From assembly GCF_024346355.1 (NCBI RefSeq), contig NZ_JAGQCU010000020.1, positions 1 to 51,942 of the forward strand: a stretch of 51,942 nucleotides of DNA. Reading direction: 5' to 3'. This document shows positions 9,948 to 19,271 of this stretch, in pieces. Every line of letters starts with the position of its first letter. Positions within the stretch are counted from its first letter, which is position 1. This stretch comes from Cyanobium sp. ATX 6A2 (GTDB taxonomy: Bacteria; Cyanobacteriota; Cyanobacteriia; PCC-6307; Cyanobiaceae). The notes below the pieces were generated by a model. That model ran no database searches. It was given only the letters and a program-made list of their open reading frames with translations, and was not told the DNA's origin. Made by a program: the position numbers and the translations under genes.

Positions 9948-10066
9948 GCCAAGTGAATCCTGAGCTTTCCACCCGGTATCTACCCAGAAACCAAGCTTTT
10001 ACGGGGCTCTGAGCCACTCGATAAGACAAGTGAACCGCCGATCCCCTCACCCATTTCCCTGAGCCC

Positions 10067-13000
10067 ATGCCCCGCCGCCCCTCCACCATTGACCCCGAGC
10101 TCCTGGCCCACCAGGAGTGGCTGGGCTACCTGCAGCCGGTGGGCCTGGTGGTGGCTCCTGCGGCGATGCAGGACGCCGGCTGGGTGGTGACCCGCAGTGG
10201 CAGTGAGCTGATCGAGCGGCAGGAGCGCTACCGGGAATCACTTGAAGCCCTTGGCTCTGATGAAGAGGCGGATGCGGAAGACCGGGAGCTGGGTTTCTCC
10301 CGCATCGAGACCTTGCTGGTGGATCACCTGGGCTGGAGTGGCGATCAGGTCCAGAGCGACCCGAACCTGATCGAGGGTTACACCAGGGACCTGCCTGAAC
10401 TCGGCGAAACCTTGCAACCTTCAGCCGTGGTGCCTGCTGCGGCCGGCGATGGTGCCCAGCTGCTCGTGCAGGACTTGCCATTACTCACGCCACTGGATCA
10501 GAAGGTCAGCGGCGGCGAGCACCTCTGGCGCGCGAGCGCCCAGGAGCGCTTTGAGCGGCTGCTGCGCGAAACAGGCGTGGAGGCGGGGCTGCTGTTCAAC
10601 GGCAGCCAGCTGCGGCTGGTGGTGGCCCCGAAGGGTGAAAGCTCTGGGCACATCACCTTCTCACTCAAGGATCTCGCGGCGGTGAGCGGCCGGCTGATGT
10701 TCTCGGGCCTGGATCTGCTGCTGGGCCAGAGCCATATGTTCCTCGATCCCGATGGCTACCGGCTCGCTGATGTGCTGAGGAAAAGCCGCAGCTTCCAGGC
10801 GGTGGTGAGCAATGCCCTGGCCGATCAGGTGCTCGCCGCGCTGTGGGAGTTGCTGCGGGGCTTCCAACAGGCCGATGAACTCACCCAGCGCCAGGGCGGC
10901 CTGCTGCTGGGGCATCTGGCCGAGAACGAACCAAAGCAGCTCTATGGCGGCCTGATCACGGTGCTGATGCGGCTGGTGTTTCTGCTCTACGCGGAAGACA
11001 ACGCCTTGCTGCCAAAGGATGCGGTGTATGAGCAGAACTACAAGGTGAGCGGTGTCTTTGAGCGGCTGGAGCAGGACGCCGCCGAATTTCCCGACACCAT
11101 GGAGCAGCGCTACGGCGCCTGGGCCGGGTTGATGAGCCTCTGCCAGCTGGTGTTCGCCGGCGGTGGCGCCACGGTGGATTACCTGCCGGCGCGCAAAGGG
11201 CAGCTGTTTGATCCGGCGGTCTACCCCTGGCTGGAAACACCCTGGATCAGCGATGGGGTGGTGCACGAGGTGCTCTCCAACCTGCTGGTGGTGAAGGGCG
11301 AGCGCATCAGCTACCGGGCCCTCGATGTGGAGCAGATCGGCTCGGTGTACGAGGGGATCATGGGCTATGCGGTGCGTCGCATCCCCGGCCGCTGCATCGG
11401 CCTGAAGAGCAAGCCCCAGGGGGCCAAGAAGCAGCTCACCACGGCGGTGGACCTCGATGCCTTGCTGGCTCTTCCGGGTGCCAAGCGCAAGGCCTGGCTG
11501 GAGGAGCAGGCCGCCACCACCCTTCCAGCCAAGGCGGCCAATGCCCTGAAGGCGGCGACCAGCGAGACCGAGCTGTTGGAGGCTCTGGCGCCACGCATGA
11601 ACCGCGAGCTGTTCGACGGGCCCCAGGCTGCCGGCAGCCTGGTGTTCCAGCCCACTGAGGAACGGCGCCGCAGCGGCAGCCACTACACACCCCGGGCGCT
11701 GACGAGGCCGATCGTGGAAGAAGCCCTGCGGCCCTGGTTGGAGCGCTGTGGCGGCAAGCCAACGGTCGCCCAGATCCTGGCGTTGAAGATCTGCGATCCG
11801 GCGATGGGCTCAGGCGCCTTCCTGGTGGAGTGCTGCCGTTACCTGGCCGAGCTGCTGGAGCTGGCCTGGAGCAGGGAGGGCATGCCAGATGGCATCAAGC
11901 CCGGTGGCTCTGCCCACGGGGAAGAGCCCTTGATCTATGCCCGCCGGCTGATCGCCCAGAGCTGCCTGTACGGGGTCGACAAGAACCCGTTTGCGGTGAA
12001 CCTGGCCCGGCTGAGCCTGTGGCTGGTGAGCCTGAGCAAGGACGCGCCGTTCACCTTCGTGGATCACGCCCTCAAGTGCGGCGATTCGCTGGTGGGCATG
12101 GAGCGCACGGAGATTGAGAAGGCACTGAAAGGAGCTTCTCGGCAGGGTGAACTGCAGGAGGCCTACCTCGATCAGCTGCGGCAGCAGGAGGCCCGCAGCT
12201 TCGCGTTGTTCCATGCCGACAGCCGCAGCGATGCCGACGACGCCCAGAAGCGCGAGGCCCTGAACGATCTGAATGCCAGCACTGCCTACCTGCGCACGGT
12301 GGGCGATCTGCTGGTGGCAGCGTTTTTCAATGGCAAGAAGCCGAAGGACCGCGAGGAGCTGAAGAAGGACTACCTGGCCGAAACGGTGAAGACAAACTCA
12401 GCCACTGAGCTGAAGAGGGAGCTGGCGAACGAGCTTCAGCAGCTCTACGACGGCGAGAAGGGCATCACGCCCCTCCACTGGCAGTTGGCCTTCCCGGATG
12501 TGTTCGGCCGGCCGGAGCCAGGCTTCGACGTGTTCGTGGGCAACCCGCCCTTCGCTGGGAACAACACCCTCATCCAAGGCTACCCCGAGGGAATCCTCGA
12601 CTGGTTCAAGCAGCTACATCCTGAGAGTGGTGGGCTTTGCGATCTTGTGGCCCACTTCTTCCGCCGCTGCTTCCAGTTACTGCGGCCAAGTGGATCCCTG
12701 GGGCTGATCGCTACCAACACCATCGCGCAGGGTGACACTCGCAGTAGCGGCCTACGCTGGATCTGTCTGAACGGCGGCACGATCTACTCCGCCCGCAAGC
12801 GCTACAAGTGGCCTGGCGTGGCAGCCGTGGTGGTGAGCGTGGTGCACCTATACAAGGGAGCCTACGCCGGCGTGAAGCTTTTGGAGAAGCGGCCAGTGAA
12901 GAAGATCACGGCCTTTCTGTTTGCCAACGGTGGCCACGATGATCCAATGCAATTGCTTTCCAATGCTGGCAAGAGCTTTCTTGGATCGAAGATCTACGGC

Positions 13001-14236
13001 CAGGGCTTTACCTTCGACGATTCTGGGCCGGCTGACAACGACACTCCTGGTATCCCCTCTCCAATCGCCACGATGGAGCGGCTGATTGCCGAGAACCCGA
13101 AGAATGCAGAGGTGGTCTTTCCGTATATCGGCGGCGAGGAGGTGAACAGCAGCCCCACTCATGCCCATCATCGCTATGTGATCAACTTCGGGGAGACGAC
13201 CGAAGAAGCGTGTTGGCAGGAGTGGCCGGAACTGATGGGGATTGTGGAGCGGAAGGTGAAGCCTGAGCGTGATCAGTTGAATGACAACGCTGATGGCCGG
13301 CGACGCAAACAATTCTGGTGGCAGTTTGGTCGCGCCACACCTGCACTTGAAGCTGCAGCTGGGCACTGCGAACGCGTGCTTGCCTTGTCGAGAGTCAGAG
13401 CCACAGGCTTCGCATATTTGGCGCCAAGGGCTGTTATCTCAGAGCAAACCATTGTCTTCCCAGTCCAACAGTTTTGCTTTTTTGCCTCGCTTCAGTCTCA
13501 ACTGCATCAACCTTGGTCATATGCCTTCAGTGGATCAGCTCTTGACCTGATTCGGTATTCCCCATCCGACTGCTTCGAGACGTTCCCTTTCCCCGCAGCC
13601 CTCCTCGATTCCGCCGCCAGGGATCCTGCCCACGAAGCCACCCACCAGAGCCTCGAAACCATCGGCGAGCGCTACCACCAGTGCCGCGCCGAGCTGATGG
13701 TGGACAACAACGAAGGCCTCACCAGCACCTACAACCGCTTCCACGATCCAGCCGAAACCAGCAGCGGCCTCCTGGAGCTGCGCCGCCTCCACGGCGAGAT
13801 GGATCAGACGGTGCTGGCCGCCTACGGCTGGAGCGATGTGCCCACCGCCTGTGGCTTCGGGCTCGACTATCTCGACACCGAAGACGACGCCCAGCTCCCC
13901 GATGAGCTGCAGCAACGCATCGACAGCGGCGAGCTGTTCTTCTGGGATGCAGGCGCCGCGCTCGATTTCCAGGGCCAACTGCAGGCCTACGGCGCCATCA
14001 CAGGCCGCCGCAAACTGCCCTGGCGCTATCGCTGGCCCGATGCCGTGCGTGACGACGTGCTGGCTCGGCTGCTGGCCCTGAACGCCGAGCGCTATGCGGA
14101 GGAGGTTGCGATGGGGTTGCACAGCAAGGGGGGCAAGAAAGCTGCCGCAGCCACAGCCGCAGGTGGCAAACGACCCGGCCGGCCACCCAGGGCCACTCAG
14201 GCTGTCGATACTGAGCAGATCGGTCTGGGGATATGA
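10067..14236 (+). CDS. drmMI: DISARM DrmMI, adenine-specific DNA methyltransferase
   Basis: This 1389-residue protein has an S-adenosylmethionine-binding motif DPAMGSGAFLVECCRYLAE near residue 577 and a catalytic NPPF (GNPPFAGNNTL) near residue 826, the order of gamma-class N6-adenine methyltransferases of the Eco57I/type IIG kind. Long N- and C-terminal regions (LNGGTIYSARKRYKWPGVAA after NPPF) are likely for target recognition. No PD-(D/E)XK nuclease motif was noticed. In class 1 DISARM it marks host DNA as self. The low-complexity tail GKKAAAATAAGGKRPGRPPR ends in DTEQIGLGI; a copy of this tail is found in the scar ORF at 14925. Its stop overlaps the next start (ATGA). Confidence 0.93.
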   Translation: MPRRPSTIDPELLAHQEWLGYLQPVGLVVAPAAMQDAGWVVTRSGSELIERQERYRESLEALGSDEEADAEDRELGFSRIETLLVDHLGWSGDQVQSDPNLIEGYTRDLPELGETLQPSAVVPAAAGDGAQLLVQDLPLLTPLDQKVSGGEHLWRASAQERFERLLRETGVEAGLLFNGSQLRLVVAPKGESSGHITFSLKDLAAVSGRLMFSGLDLLLGQSHMFLDPDGYRLADVLRKSRSFQAVVSNALADQVLAALWELLRGFQQADELTQRQGGLLLGHLAENEPKQLYGGLITVLMRLVFLLYAEDNALLPKDAVYEQNYKVSGVFERLEQDAAEFPDTMEQRYGAWAGLMSLCQLVFAGGGATVDYLPARKGQLFDPAVYPWLETPWISDGVVHEVLSNLLVVKGERISYRALDVEQIGSVYEGIMGYAVRRIPGRCIGLKSKPQGAKKQLTTAVDLDALLALPGAKRKAWLEEQAATTLPAKAANALKAATSETELLEALAPRMNRELFDGPQAAGSLVFQPTEERRRSGSHYTPRALTRPIVEEALRPWLERCGGKPTVAQILALKICDPAMGSGAFLVECCRYLAELLELAWSREGMPDGIKPGGSAHGEEPLIYARRLIAQSCLYGVDKNPFAVNLARLSLWLVSLSKDAPFTFVDHALKCGDSLVGMERTEIEKALKGASRQGELQEAYLDQLRQQEARSFALFHADSRSDADDAQKREALNDLNASTAYLRTVGDLLVAAFFNGKKPKDREELKKDYLAETVKTNSATELKRELANELQQLYDGEKGITPLHWQLAFPDVFGRPEPGFDVFVGNPPFAGNNTLIQGYPEGILDWFKQLHPESGGLCDLVAHFFRRCFQLLRPSGSLGLIATNTIAQGDTRSSGLRWICLNGGTIYSARKRYKWPGVAAVVVSVVHLYKGAYAGVKLLEKRPVKKITAFLFANGGHDDPMQLLSNAGKSFLGSKIYGQGFTFDDSGPADNDTPGIPSPIATMERLIAENPKNAEVVFPYIGGEEVNSSPTHAHHRYVINFGETTEEACWQEWPELMGIVERKVKPERDQLNDNADGRRRKQFWWQFGRATPALEAAAGHCERVLALSRVRATGFAYLAPRAVISEQTIVFPVQQFCFFASLQSQLHQPWSYAFSGSALDLIRYSPSDCFETFPFPAALLDSAARDPAHEATHQSLETIGERYHQCRAELMVDNNEGLTSTYNRFHDPAETSSGLLELRRLHGEMDQTVLAAYGWSDVPTACGFGLDYLDTEDDAQLPDELQQRIDSGELFFWDAGAALDFQGQLQAYGAITGRRKLPWRYRWPDAVRDDVLARLLALNAERYAEEVAMGLHSKGGKKAAAATAAGGKRPGRPPRATQAVDTEQIGLGI

Positions 14237-14550
14237 CTAGCTCAGCCGCTCTGCCTGTTCTCAGCCCCGATCAGGTGCTGCCCCTGCTGCGAGAACGCCA
14301 GAACGAATGGCGACAGCGCTACCAGCTGCAACGCATCGGCCTGTTCGGCTCCACAGCCCGCAACGAAGCCACACCCCAGAGCGATGTTGATGTGTGGGTC
14401 GAACTCGATCCCCTCACCCCCTACGCCACCGTCCACCTGAAGCAGGAGCTGGAGGAGCTGCTGCAGCGCCCAGTCGACTTGGTGCGGCTGCGGGAGCGGA
14501 TGAATCCCGCCCTGCGCCAGGCCATCCTCCGGGAGGGGATCAGCGCATGA
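14233..14550 (+). CDS. mntA: MNT-domain antitoxin 1 (minimal nucleotidyltransferase)
   Basis: The 105-residue protein has the nucleotidyltransferase signature FGSTARNEATPQSDVDVWVE, which fits GSx10DxD, and a third acidic position near PVDLVRL. Its end, ALRQAILREGISA, is typical of MntA antitoxins. MntA proteins block partner HEPN RNases by adding AMP units to a tyrosine next to the active site. The start overlaps the drmMI stop as ATGA and the stop overlaps the HEPN start as ATGA, so all three are translationally linked. It is only distantly like the second MNT at 15053. Confidence 0.88.
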   Translation: MTSSAALPVLSPDQVLPLLRERQNEWRQRYQLQRIGLFGSTARNEATPQSDVDVWVELDPLTPYATVHLKQELEELLQRPVDLVRLRERMNPALRQAILREGISA

Positions 14551-14921
14551 GCGGTGATCGGCTTGTGCTGCTCACACCCCTCCGGCAGGCACTGGAGCGG
14601 ATCGAGCGCAAGGCTGCGCCCCTGCTCGCCGATCCGGCGCTGCTGGACGGCGAAGAAGGCCAGGACCTGCTCGATGTCATCTGCATGCAGTTCCTCGCGG
14701 CGGGCGAGGCCCTCAAGCGGCTGGAGAAGCTTGAGCCTGGCCTGCTGGTTGCCAGGTTCCCCGACATCGATTGGAAGGGAGCCATGGGTTTCCGCGATGT
14801 GATCGCCCATCAGTACTTCGATCTGGACGCTGAGCAGGTGCTGCTGATCTGTCAGGACGCTTTGCCAGGCGTGCTCAGCGCGATTCGCTCCCTCGAAGAA
14901 CAAGCCAGCAAGAGCACCTGA
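14547..14921 (+). CDS. hepT: HEPN-domain toxin 1 (HepT-like RNase)
   Basis: ATG 14547 is chosen because it overlaps the stop of the MNT gene; a longer frame runs upstream but covers that gene. The 124-residue helical protein carries RDVIAHQYF near residue 83, matching the Rx4HxY motif of HepT RNases: R and H form the active site and the Y is the AMP acceptor of the MntA partner. The upstream helix (DLLDVICMQFLAAGEALKRL) matches the four-helix HEPN fold. The ORF ends three bases before the scar ORF. Confidence 0.85.
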   Translation: MSGDRLVLLTPLRQALERIERKAAPLLADPALLDGEEGQDLLDVICMQFLAAGEALKRLEKLEPGLLVARFPDIDWKGAMGFRDVIAHQYFDLDAEQVLLICQDALPGVLSAIRSLEEQASKST

Positions 14922-14924
14922 ACC

Positions 14925-15056
14925 ATGGCCACCTCCACCGAAATCCGCCAGCAGCTGGTCGCTGCCATGAACGGCTCAGTCAGCAGCGCTCAACGCGGCA
15001 GGCCTGCGAAGGCCGCTGATCCGGCCGATACTGAGCAGATCGGACTGGCGCTATGA
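14925..15056 (+). CDS. 43-residue chimeric ORF: drmA start fused to drmMI end
   Basis: The first 14 residues, MATSTEIRQQLVAA, copy the start of DrmA (MATSAEIRSQLVAA at 15713). The last part, RGRPAKAADPADTEQIGLAL, copies the DrmMI tail (GRPPRATQAVDTEQIGLGI). The match also holds at the DNA level: the same CCATGGCCACCTCC leads both drmA-like starts, and GATACTGAGCAGATCGG is shared with the drmMI end. The short middle (MNGSVSSAQ) is neither. The ORF keeps gene-like spacing: it starts 3 bases after the HEPN 1 stop and its stop overlaps MNT 2 as ATGA, exactly as drmMI overlaps MNT 1. It is best seen as a recombination scar that is still translated to couple the second pair. Confidence 0.8.
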   Translation: MATSTEIRQQLVAAMNGSVSSAQRGRPAKAADPADTEQIGLAL

Positions 15057-15364
15057 GCCTCGCCCTCGCCCAACCCCAGCTCGACGCCATCGCTGACGCC
15101 TGCCGGCGGCATCAGGTGTTGCGCATGCACCTGTTCGGCTCGGCCCTGCGCGACGACTTCGACCCCAGCCGCAGCGACCTGGATCTGCTCGTTGAGTTCC
15201 AGCCGATCGAGCCGGGTGCCCTGGTGAAGGCCTATTTCGGCCTGGAGCGCCAACTGGCCGCGATCACCGGCAAACCAGTGGATCTGGTGATGGCCGATGC
15301 GGTACGCAATCCCTACGTGCGCCGCGATATCGAGGCCTCGAAGCAGTTGATCTATGAAGCGTGA
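15053..15364 (+). CDS. mntA: MNT-domain antitoxin 2 (minimal nucleotidyltransferase)
   Basis: The 103-residue protein has FGSALRDDFDPSRSDLDLLV, the nucleotidyltransferase signature with one extra residue compared with MNT 1 (GSx11DxD), and PVDLVMADAVRNPYVRRDIE with the expected third acidic region. This variant belongs to a different MNT subgroup (the one with YFGLERQLAAITGKPVDLV) from MNT 1. The start overlaps the stop of the scar ORF (ATGA) and the stop overlaps the HEPN 2 start by 11 bases. The likely role is to AMPylate and silence HEPN 2. Confidence 0.88.
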   Translation: MSLALAQPQLDAIADACRRHQVLRMHLFGSALRDDFDPSRSDLDLLVEFQPIEPGALVKAYFGLERQLAAITGKPVDLVMADAVRNPYVRRDIEASKQLIYEA

Positions 15365-15710
15365 TCCTCGGGCCTTCCTCAGCGATGTGATCGAAGCCGG
15401 GCAAGCCATCCACCAGGCTATTGCTGGCATCAGCCTCGACGAGTACGGCAATAGTCGTCTGATCCGCTCCTCTGTTGAGCGTGAATTCATCACCATCGGT
15501 GAAGCGCTGATGCAGCTGTCTCAACGTGATCAGGCGTTGTTCGGAGAGATCGAACAGGCACCGCAGATCATCAGCTTTCGCAACAAGCTCACCCACGAGT
15601 ACATCAACATCAACAACCAGTTGGTCTGGGGTGTCATCAAGACCAATCTGCCTGTGTTGGTCGATCAGTGCCGTCAGTTGCTCGATCGCCTCGATCGGGA
15701 GCTTCCCTGA
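15354..15710 (+). CDS. hepT: HEPN-domain toxin 2 (DUF86/HepT-like RNase)
   Basis: The 118-residue protein has the layout of the DUF86 HEPN family: SDVIEAGQAIHQAIAGISLD, then SSVEREFITIGEALMQLS, then FRNKLTHEYININNQLVWGV. RNKLTHEY matches Rx4HxY, with R and H for RNA cleavage and Y as the probable AMPylation site. It overlaps MNT 2 by 11 bases. Its stop lies two bases before the drmA ATG, the same spacing context as between HEPN 1 and the scar ORF. Confidence 0.9.
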   Translation: MKRDPRAFLSDVIEAGQAIHQAIAGISLDEYGNSRLIRSSVEREFITIGEALMQLSQRDQALFGEIEQAPQIISFRNKLTHEYININNQLVWGVIKTNLPVLVDQCRQLLDRLDRELP

Positions 15711-15712
15711 CC

Positions 15713-18700
15713 ATGGCCACCTCCGCTGAAATCCGCTCCCAGCTCGTCGCTGCCCTCCGCAGCGATCTGATCGGCCCCAGCTGGGACGATGTTGCCCGCC
15801 GCCATGAGCAACTGCCCCAGCCGCCCTCGGTCTGGTTCACCACCGGCTTCCTGGTGCCCCATGTGTTCCAGCAGGAAGCTGGCCGCACCACAACAGACGA
15901 GCAACTCTCCTTCTCTGATCTCGCCGGAGAAGAACCCAGCAGCGATGCCGCCAACCGCCTGGAGAAGCAGGAAAAGGACGACGACGCCAACGATGCCCTG
16001 GATCAGGCCAACACGCGCCGCAGCTGGTTTACCTCCTCCTGCGGCTTGAGCTTCATCCTGGAGCGCGGCTCCACCATTGAAGCCACTGTCTCCTGGGGGG
16101 ATTACACAGCCCCGGCCGATGGCGACGACGAGAAGCTCTGGCTGCGCAGCCCTCAGCGCCAAAATGCGACTCTGACGATTGCCGGCGAGGGCACCAGCCC
16201 AGACATCCCATTGGAGGCCAAACCTCAGGGCCTTTGCCTGCGCTGGATCGCCCGGCCAGCCCCCAGCAAGCTCGGCTATCCCAGTGATCAGCTGTCGGTG
16301 TCGCTCTTTCTGCTCAACAAGCGGGAGCCGCCCAAGACCAACCAGATCCGTCACCGCGATCCGGTGTCTGCTTTCCAGGTGGAGCTGAGCCTCCACTGCC
16401 CCCAGGGCTTCCCACCGCGTCGCGATGCCCTGCAGCAGGCCGCCAAGGATCCCGACGAACGCCTCGCAGCCCTTCAATACCGGCACGATACCTGCTTCGC
16501 GAGCGGCCACAACGTCGCCGTGATCGCCTCAGGCATCCCCGACGACAACCCCGCCCGCTGCCACACGCTCACCACCACCTGGCTCCCCACCGCCCGGGTG
16601 TTCCGCACCCTTCCCGAACCACCCCCCGGCACCAACGTGCCAATGGGGATGGAGGCCCTGGCGGATCTGGCCCGCAGCGAACGCATCGGCCAGCAGTTGA
16701 TGCCGATGGTGACGGCCTACCGGGGTTGGATCACCCAGCAACCGAAACACCCCATCAGCGACAACGATCAGAACGAAACCGCCAAGCAGCTCCGGGCCCA
16801 GGCGGAAGCCTGCGCCAAGCGCATCGAAAACGGCATCAAGCTGCTGGCTGATCCCCTGGTGCGCGAGGCCTTCCGCACCATGAACGTGGTGATGGCCCGC
16901 GCCAGCCGCCAGCGCAGTGCCTTCAGCGCCAAGGTGCCGCCCGATCAGATCGGCATGGCTCCGAACACCCGCAGCCCGAAGTGGCGCTTCTTTCAGCTGG
17001 CCTTTGTGCTGATGAATCTGCCGGGCCTGGCGGCTCCAGAGACCCCCGATGGCCGGCTGGATCGTGAGGCCGTAGAGCTGCTGTTCTTCCCCACCGGTGG
17101 CGGCAAGACGGAGGCCTACCTCGGCCTGGCGGCCTTCCTCCTGGTGCACCGCCGCCTGCAGAGCCCGGGGATCGAATCAGCCGGCATCACGGTGCTGATG
17201 CGCTACACCCTGCGGCTGCTCACCCTCGATCAGCTCGGCCGCGCCGCCACCTTGATCTGCGCCCTGGAGCTCGAGCGCCTGGAGCGAATCGAGAAGAGCG
17301 CCCCCTACCTGCTGGGTGAATGGCCCTTCGAGATCGGCATGTGGGTGGGCAAGGCCGCCACCCCCAACAAGCTCGGCGGACAGGGCGACAGCGACCAACA
17401 GTCCACCCACGCCGTGCTCACCAAGTGGAAGGCGGGCAAGCGCGATCGGCCGATCCCGATCGAAACCTGCCCCTGGTGCAACCGCCCCCTCCAGCCGGAA
17501 GGCTTTCACCTGTTGCCCCCGAGGAATCCCGATCGATTGGAGATCTACTGCCGCGAACCCCGCTCTCCTGAGGCCAAGCAGGATTTCGCCCACATGGGGC
17601 CATGCCCCTTCCACAAGGGCACGCCATTGCCAGTGCTGGCGGTGGACGAGCAGATCTACCGCCGCCTGCCCTGCTTCCTGATCGCCACGATCGACAAGTT
17701 TGCCGCCCTCCCCTGGGTCGGCAAAACGTCTTCGCTGTTCGGCAACGTCAGCACCTATCAGTTGCCTACGAGGAGTGGACCTGCCGGTTTCTGGGGTCCG
17801 GCCGAGAAAAGCGCCGGTGGCCTCAAGATCCCCCATGGCCGCCTACTGCCGCCGGAACTCGTCATCCAGGACGAACTGCACCTGATCAGTGGCCCCCTCG
17901 GCACGCTCGCTGGCTTGTATGAAACGGTGATCGAGGGGCTGATGCGGCCGAACGCCTCCACCCCACCACCCAAGATCATTGCCTCCACCGCCACCGTGCG
18001 CCGGGCCGAGGCCCAGATCAAGGCCCTGTTCGCCCGCAGCCAGGTGCGGATCTTCCCGCCACCGGGCCCAGAGCGCGACGACAACTTCTTCTCTCGCACC
18101 ATCCCCGATCCCGACCAGGCGCGGCTGTATGTGGGCCTCTCGGCGCCGGGCCGCAACCTCAAGGGTGTGCTGCTGCGCTCTTACCTGGGCCTGATGGCCG
18201 CAGCCCAGAAGGGCTGGAACGACAACAAGGCCATGGGCGCCAACAACTCAGCCGATCCCTACATGACCCTGCTGGGCTATTTCTCCAACCTCAAGGAGCT
18301 GGGCGTGACGCGCAGCATCCTGGAAGACGAACTCGGCGGCCAGCTGGAGCAATTTGCCAAAAACCGGTCCCTCGCCATGGAGGGTTTCGTCAATCCTTTT
18401 GCTTTCCGTAAGCGGCCCAATGAACCACAGGAACTCACGTCCCGGGTGAACACCGCCAAGATCAGCAGCACCAAAGACCGGCTCTCCAAGCCCTACATCG
18501 ATAAAGACCACCTCGATGTGGCCCTGGCCACCAACATGATTTCCGTGGGCCTCGACATCTCGCGCCTCGGCTTGATGGTGGTGCTCAACCAGCCCAAGAC
18601 CGCCGCCGAGTACATCCAGGCCACCAGCCGCGTTGGCCGGCAGCTCAGCGACAACCCGGAGCAGAACAAACCCGGCCTGGTGCTGGTGCTGCTCAATCCC

Positions 18701-19252
18701 AATCGCCCGCGGGATCGCTCCCACTTCGAGCTGTTTTCTTACTGGCACCAAACCTTTTACCGCCATGTGGAGGCCACCAGTTGCACGCCCTTCGCCAGCC
18801 GGGCTCTTGATCGCGGCCTGCCTGGGGTGGTGGTAGCGATGGCCCGCCACGGCGATCCAGCCCTGGCTGGGGCGAAGGGCGCCATGGCCGCAGATGCCCT
18901 GCAGAGCATCAAGGCTCAGATCGCCCAGGCGCTGCAGGATCGCTGCGTCGCCACCGGTGCCGCCGATGACAGCCTCGACGAACACCTACCCACAGAAGTG
19001 CGCGATCACGTGATCGATCTGCTCGAAGCCTGGTGGAAGCTCACCCAGGAGCCGGAAGCCAAACTGCAGTACTGGACCCATGAAGAAAAGGGTGCCGGTG
19101 CCGGCTTCCTGCACACCGCCCTCGACAACGATCCGATCTACCAAGCCGAGGGCTACAAGCAATTCACCACCAACTGGAGCCTGCGCGATGTGGAGCCCTC
19201 CGCACCGATTCGGATGGTGAATTTCAAGGAAGAGATCACCGCCGACGACTGA
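15713..19252 (+). CDS. drmA: DISARM DrmA, superfamily 2 helicase
   Basis: ATG 15713 is chosen because it follows the HEPN 2 stop by two bases and matches the copied start in the scar ORF; a start 15 codons upstream would lie in HEPN 2. The 1179-residue protein has Walker A FFPTGGGKTEAYLG near 460, motif II VIQDELHLISG (DELH) near 716, motif III IIASTATVRRA near 755, motif V MISVGLDISRLG near 944 and motif VI QATSRVGRQ near 969. An insert with Cys pairs (CPWCNRPL) lies near 590. DrmA is a core DISARM gene; with DrmB it forms a complex that binds single-stranded or overhang DNA. Confidence 0.95.
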   Translation: MATSAEIRSQLVAALRSDLIGPSWDDVARRHEQLPQPPSVWFTTGFLVPHVFQQEAGRTTTDEQLSFSDLAGEEPSSDAANRLEKQEKDDDANDALDQANTRRSWFTSSCGLSFILERGSTIEATVSWGDYTAPADGDDEKLWLRSPQRQNATLTIAGEGTSPDIPLEAKPQGLCLRWIARPAPSKLGYPSDQLSVSLFLLNKREPPKTNQIRHRDPVSAFQVELSLHCPQGFPPRRDALQQAAKDPDERLAALQYRHDTCFASGHNVAVIASGIPDDNPARCHTLTTTWLPTARVFRTLPEPPPGTNVPMGMEALADLARSERIGQQLMPMVTAYRGWITQQPKHPISDNDQNETAKQLRAQAEACAKRIENGIKLLADPLVREAFRTMNVVMARASRQRSAFSAKVPPDQIGMAPNTRSPKWRFFQLAFVLMNLPGLAAPETPDGRLDREAVELLFFPTGGGKTEAYLGLAAFLLVHRRLQSPGIESAGITVLMRYTLRLLTLDQLGRAATLICALELERLERIEKSAPYLLGEWPFEIGMWVGKAATPNKLGGQGDSDQQSTHAVLTKWKAGKRDRPIPIETCPWCNRPLQPEGFHLLPPRNPDRLEIYCREPRSPEAKQDFAHMGPCPFHKGTPLPVLAVDEQIYRRLPCFLIATIDKFAALPWVGKTSSLFGNVSTYQLPTRSGPAGFWGPAEKSAGGLKIPHGRLLPPELVIQDELHLISGPLGTLAGLYETVIEGLMRPNASTPPPKIIASTATVRRAEAQIKALFARSQVRIFPPPGPERDDNFFSRTIPDPDQARLYVGLSAPGRNLKGVLLRSYLGLMAAAQKGWNDNKAMGANNSADPYMTLLGYFSNLKELGVTRSILEDELGGQLEQFAKNRSLAMEGFVNPFAFRKRPNEPQELTSRVNTAKISSTKDRLSKPYIDKDHLDVALATNMISVGLDISRLGLMVVLNQPKTAAEYIQATSRVGRQLSDNPEQNKPGLVLVLLNPNRPRDRSHFELFSYWHQTFYRHVEATSCTPFASRALDRGLPGVVVAMARHGDPALAGAKGAMAADALQSIKAQIAQALQDRCVATGAADDSLDEHLPTEVRDHVIDLLEAWWKLTQEPEAKLQYWTHEEKGAGAGFLHTALDNDPIYQAEGYKQFTTNWSLRDVEPSAPIRMVNFKEEITADD

Positions 19253-19271
19253 ACCAGTCGCCCACATCCCC

